DNA from: Streptomyces pluripotens
GTDB taxonomy: Bacteria; Actinomycetota; Actinomycetes; Streptomycetales; Streptomycetaceae
Direction: 5' to 3'
DNA: 64,000 nucleotides
NCBI RefSeq assembly: GCF_000802245.2
Contig: NZ_CP021080.1
Location: 6,820,001 to 6,884,000, forward strand
Position numbers and translations under genes: made by a program. Position 1 is the stretch's first letter; each line of letters begins with the position of its first letter. Positions 60,912-64,000 of the stretch are shown piece after piece. The notes below the pieces were generated by a model. It searched no databases. It saw nothing but the letters and a program-made list of their open reading frames with translations, and was not told where the DNA came from.

Positions 60912-62006
60912 ATGAGGTCACCCGCACTGCGCCATGTGCTCACGCACCTGGTCACTCCGCTGTTGATGTGCCTGGGCATGGGGCTCGCCTATCTGGGGGC
61001 CTTCGTCACTCCCGAGCCGAACCACCTGCCCGTCGCCGTCGTCGGTACTGCCCCGCAGACCAAGGTCTTCGCGCAAACGGTGCAGGACACCGCGGGGGAC
61101 AAGCTCGACATCCGCACGGTTGCCACCCGTGCCGACGCAGTCGCCTTGCTCCGGTCCCGGGAGGTGACCGGTGCCTACGTGCCGAGCGCCAAGGCGCCCG
61201 AGCTGCTGGTGGCCGGTGCGGCTTCCGATATGGGCGCGACTGCCGTGGAGAAGGTGTTCACTCCCGTCGCTGCCCAGCAGGGCCTCCCACTGAAGGTCAT
61301 CGATGTGGTGGCGCCGGTCGCCGAGGACCCTACCGGCCAGGGTCTGTTCTTCCTGCTGATCGCGCTGAGCATCGGCTCCTACGCTTCGGTAGCCGCCCTC
61401 GGGGCCGCGGGCGCCGGCCTCGCGATGCGCGTCCGGGCAGTGCTCGCGCTCGGTGTCTCCACGGTGGTCAGCGGCATCGGCGTGCTGCTCGCGGGGCCGG
61501 TGTTCCACCTCGCGCACCACGATCTGTCGGGCGTTTGGGGATTGGCCTGGCTCTACTCGGCGGGGATCCTCTTCATCGGAATCGGCCTGCACACCTTCCT
61601 CAAGCGATGGACCACGTTGACCATGATGGTGCTGTTCGTGATGCTGAACTTCACCAGCTGCGGCGGTCTGTTCCGTCCCGAGCTGCAGAACGGATTCTTC
61701 GGCGCCCTGCACGCCTTCTGGAACGGCGCAGGCTTCATCGAGGGCGTCCGCAGCCTGCTGTACTTCGGCGACGACGGCCTCGCGCACAACGTGTGGACCC
61801 TCGCGGTCTGGCTGCTCGTGGGCCTCGCCGTGACCGTGACCGCGGCCCGGTACGAGCGGACCCGCCGGACCTGGCAGGCGGCCGCAGACCCTCGGTCCGA
61901 GCCGGGGAACCGGTCCCTGTCCGTCCCGGCGCGGGCCGGGCGGGACGCCGAACGGACGGCAGCGAGGCAGGCCGAGGAGGAGATCGAGGAGACGGTCGGC
62001 GTCTGA
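60912..62006 (+). CDS. Membrane protein (ABC-2/DUF3533-like)
   Basis: 364 residues (GGAGGT eight bases before the ATG). One N-terminal helix (about 15-32), an extracytoplasmic domain of about 110 residues (VAVVGTAPQTKVFAQTVQDTAGDKL), five helices from about 145 to 310, and a charged C-terminal tail. The arrangement is that of YhgE/Pip and ABC-2-type membrane proteins. The divergent MarR suggests it belongs to an efflux or stress response. No ATPase is adjacent. Confidence 0.75.
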   Translation: MRSPALRHVLTHLVTPLLMCLGMGLAYLGAFVTPEPNHLPVAVVGTAPQTKVFAQTVQDTAGDKLDIRTVATRADAVALLRSREVTGAYVPSAKAPELLVAGAASDMGATAVEKVFTPVAAQQGLPLKVIDVVAPVAEDPTGQGLFFLLIALSIGSYASVAALGAAGAGLAMRVRAVLALGVSTVVSGIGVLLAGPVFHLAHHDLSGVWGLAWLYSAGILFIGIGLHTFLKRWTTLTMMVLFVMLNFTSCGGLFRPELQNGFFGALHAFWNGAGFIEGVRSLLYFGDDGLAHNVWTLAVWLLVGLAVTVTAARYERTRRTWQAAADPRSEPGNRSLSVPARAGRDAERTAARQAEEEIEETVGV

Positions 62007-62328
62007 GCAACTCCCCGGGGCGGGAGCACACCCCCGGCAGCGGGCCGTTCCCCGTGGTCCGTCCTCCCGTCGCTGACCCGCCGCGGTGGCTCGCTTTTGG
62101 CGGCTGCCTCCTGAGCGAGACCAGCGAACACCAGGCGCCGGCCGCCGTGCGGGCCCTCAGCGAGGCGGGCCTGACGAGCCGTCTGACGGTGTCGGAGGAC
62201 GCGCACGCGCATGGTGATCGGCGTGCGCATCTGAGGGCATGGGAGGCGAGGCCCGGTCAAGGGCGTCACGGCGGGCCTGCGCCCGGCGACCGTCGTGATC
62301 GCGACTCCGCCGCCCGCGGCCCGGCCGG
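62007..62328. other. 322-bp intergenic region, no supported gene
   Basis: A plus-strand frame (APAAVRALSEAGLTSRLTVSEDAHA) looks coding-like over about 150 bp, but it has no start, ribosome site or recognised family. It may be decayed. Confidence 0.4.
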
Positions 62329-64000
62329 CTAGGGAAGTTCCTGCGCCCGGGCGATGAGGAGGGCCACGTCGTCGTGGTTGTCGGGATGGTGCAACGTCCG
62401 CAGGAGCAGGTCGCAGGTCTCCTCCAGTGGGCGTTCGGGGTCGTTCAGCAGGGACAGCAGGAATTCCAGCCGTTGGTCCAGCGAGTGGTGGCGGGTCTCC
62501 ACTAGGCCGTCGGTGTAGAAGACCAACTCGTCACCGGGATCGAAGTCGAAGGTGACGGTGGAGAAGCCCACCCCGCCCACGCCCAGGGGCACGCCGGTGG
62601 GCAGGTCGAGCAGTTCTGGCGGTGCGCCGGGCCGGACCCGGGCCGGGGGCAGATGGCCGGCATTGGCGATCCGGCACTGGCGCAGATGCGGATCGTGGAC
62701 GGCATAGACGCATGTCGCGATGGAGTGGTCCAAGGCCGAGGTCGTCTTGTCCAGGTGCTCCAGCAATCGGGCCGGGTCGAGGTCGAGGGCGGCCAGCGTG
62801 GTGGTCGCCGTGCGCAGTTGGCCCATGGTGGCAGCGGCGCTGACGCCGCTGCCCATGACGTCTCCCACCACGAGCGCGGTCTTGTCGCCCTCCAACGGGA
62901 TCACGTCGAACCAGTCGCCGCCAACCTCGCTGGTCGCGCCCGCAGGCTGGTAGCGGGAGGCCACTTCCAGGCCCGTCGTGACCGGCGGCCGGCTGGGAAG
63001 CAGGCTGCGTTGGAGGGTGAGCGCGGTGTCGCGGGCGCTCTGGTACCAACGCGCGTTGTCGATCTGCACGGCCGCCCGGGCGGCCAGTTCCCGTGCGAGC
63101 AGGACATCGTCCTCACCGAAGGGTGCCGGATTCCGGGTGCGCTTGAGGTCGAGCGCACCCAGCACCTCGCCACGTGCGATGAGCGGCACCGCGAGGTACG
63201 AGTGCAGGCCCGCCCGGCCCAGCAGGACGGCTGCCTCGGGGGAGCGGGCGATGCGCGGCACGTCCTCGTCCCCGACGCGCGGCACCAGTACTGCCTCACC
63301 CGCGCGCACGCATTCGGTGACCAGACGGTCGGGCGCGTACCGGGCGATCTGGCCGGGAGGATCGGCGGCCCGCACCGCGTCCGCGGCCTCCACACCCTTC
63401 TCCGGGCGCACCGCGAGGGCCCGGAGCACCGCGGGTTCCGACGGACCCAGTGTGCTGTGCCGGCCCCCCACCACCGCGTCCAGCAGATCCACAGCCGCCA
63501 CGTCCGCCAGCTCCGGTACGGCGACCTCGGCCAGTTCGCAGGCGATCTGCTCCAACTCCAGCGTGCTGCCGATCCGGGCCGAGGCGTCGGCGATGACCGC
63601 CAAGCGGCGCCGGGCGGTTTCCGCCTCCACGGAGGCCCGGTGCTGTTCGGTGATGTCGATCACCGAGGCTGCCACGCCGAGCACATGGCCCATGGTGTCA
63701 TCCAGCCGGTACAGGGACAGCGACCAGGTATGGTCTTCGTCCGGATCGGCGGGGGTACGGCCGACCAGTGTGGTGTCGATGACGGGCACGCCGGTGTCCA
63801 GCACGCGCCGGGCGGCGTCCTGCAGGGCGCCGGGGTCCAGCAGGGGCAGCACCTCGCGCAGCGTGCGTCCCTTGTGCTGGTCGGCCGGCACCCCGTTGAT
63901 CTTCTCCAGCGCCGGGTTGACGGAGACGAAACGTAGCTGTGCATCGAGGACGGCGAGTCCGGCCGGTGACTGCTTCACCATCCGCTCGGACAGCGCCACG
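62329..64000 (-). CDS. PAS-GAF-SpoIIE (PP2C) phosphatase, N-terminus cut by window end
   Basis: At least 556 residues to base 63999; the true start is outside. A PAS domain (about 1-115, SPAGLAVLDAQLRFVSVNPALEKINGVPA) precedes a GAF domain (about 135-310, ARDTALTLQRSLLPSRPP linker after it) and a SpoIIE/PP2C phosphatase domain (about 340-555) with metal-binding GGDWFDV and VGDVMGSGVSAA and DDVALLIAR at the end. This architecture is typical of Streptomyces anti-sigma regulators (RsbU-like), sensing a signal to dephosphorylate an anti-anti-sigma factor. No partner is visible. Confidence 0.85.
   Translation of the reverse strand, partial: VALSERMVKQSPAGLAVLDAQLRFVSVNPALEKINGVPADQHKGRTLREVLPLLDPGALQDAARRVLDTGVPVIDTTLVGRTPADPDEDHTWSLSLYRLDDTMGHVLGVAASVIDITEQHRASVEAETARRRLAVIADASARIGSTLELEQIACELAEVAVPELADVAAVDLLDAVVGGRHSTLGPSEPAVLRALAVRPEKGVEAADAVRAADPPGQIARYAPDRLVTECVRAGEAVLVPRVGDEDVPRIARSPEAAVLLGRAGLHSYLAVPLIARGEVLGALDLKRTRNPAPFGEDDVLLARELAARAAVQIDNARWYQSARDTALTLQRSLLPSRPPVTTGLEVASRYQPAGATSEVGGDWFDVIPLEGDKTALVVGDVMGSGVSAAATMGQLRTATTTLAALDLDPARLLEHLDKTTSALDHSIATCVYAVHDPHLRQCRIANAGHLPPARVRPGAPPELLDLPTGVPLGVGGVGFSTVTFDFDPGDELVFYTDGLVETRHHSLDQRLEFLLSLLNDPERPLEETCDLLLRTLHHPDNHDDVALLIARAQELP

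Noticed and set aside
62064..62330. Plus-strand frame in the gap before the phosphatase
   Set aside because: It lacks a start and any recognised motif; possibly decayed but not supportable.

Overview
The window is high-GC actinobacterial chromosome, most likely Streptomyces. The support is the strong G/C third-position bias, GTG starts, GTGA stop/start overlaps, and families typical of the genus: a PucR-type GAF regulator, a MalT-like STAND regulator, an MptB-like mannosyltransferase and a SpoIIE-type phosphatase with PAS and GAF domains. No rRNA, tRNA, CRISPR array or prophage was seen. All calls come from reading the sequence; no search was run.

Layout. 1-7532: end of a racemase, a membrane protein, an O-antigen ligase-like protein, apolipoprotein N-acyltransferase (lnt), a Nudix hydrolase, 3-hydroxybutyrate dehydrogenase and its PucR-type neighbour. 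7552-9003: an intact type II thioesterase, then decayed ferredoxin, P450 and glycosyltransferase pieces in the same orientation, the remains of a natural-product tailoring operon. 9236-30505: a hypoxia/dormancy-type island. It holds a DoxX-like protein, a NarL-type response regulator, a two-GAF sensor kinase of the DevS/OsdK type, two universal stress proteins, PPK2, an Acg-like nitroreductase, Hsp20, two CBS-BON proteins, a GNAT/acyl-CoA-synthetase fusion, an HTH-PPOX protein, an uncharacterised 151-residue protein, a STAND-LuxR regulator and an MFS pump. A frameshifted IS630-family element sits inside it. Six intergenic sites of the form RGGMC-N4-GGNCC lie 58-110 bp from start codons across the island and could be the response-regulator operator.

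30790-45248: accessory stress and membrane functions (DUF2252, HdeD-like, SHOCT, small membrane proteins), a cysteine-synthase-like enzyme coupled to an MFS exporter, an NCS1 permease with a cysteine-rich tail, SseB-like, MarR, VOC and SMP-30-like proteins, a translationally coupled crcB-DUF190-crcB fluoride module, and uppP. 45362-48516: an amide-catabolism group with a probably leaderless FadR-type regulator, asparaginase, a frameshifted aspartase remnant and glutaminase.

48701-64000: two polyprenyl-phosphomannose-type mannosyltransferases, a D-Ala-D-Ala carboxypeptidase, a short second Rho factor whose leader is a G-free pyrimidine tract, a P450 pseudogene, a methyltransferase, a HutC-type GntR regulator with a DasR-like operator, an EstB-type serine hydrolase, an acetylxylan-esterase remnant, an Rv1733c-like membrane protein, a molybdopterin oxidoreductase coupled to a flavin reductase, a MarR regulator divergent from a membrane protein, and a SpoIIE-type phosphatase cut by the window end. 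The window mixes functional operons with several small, recently decayed genes.
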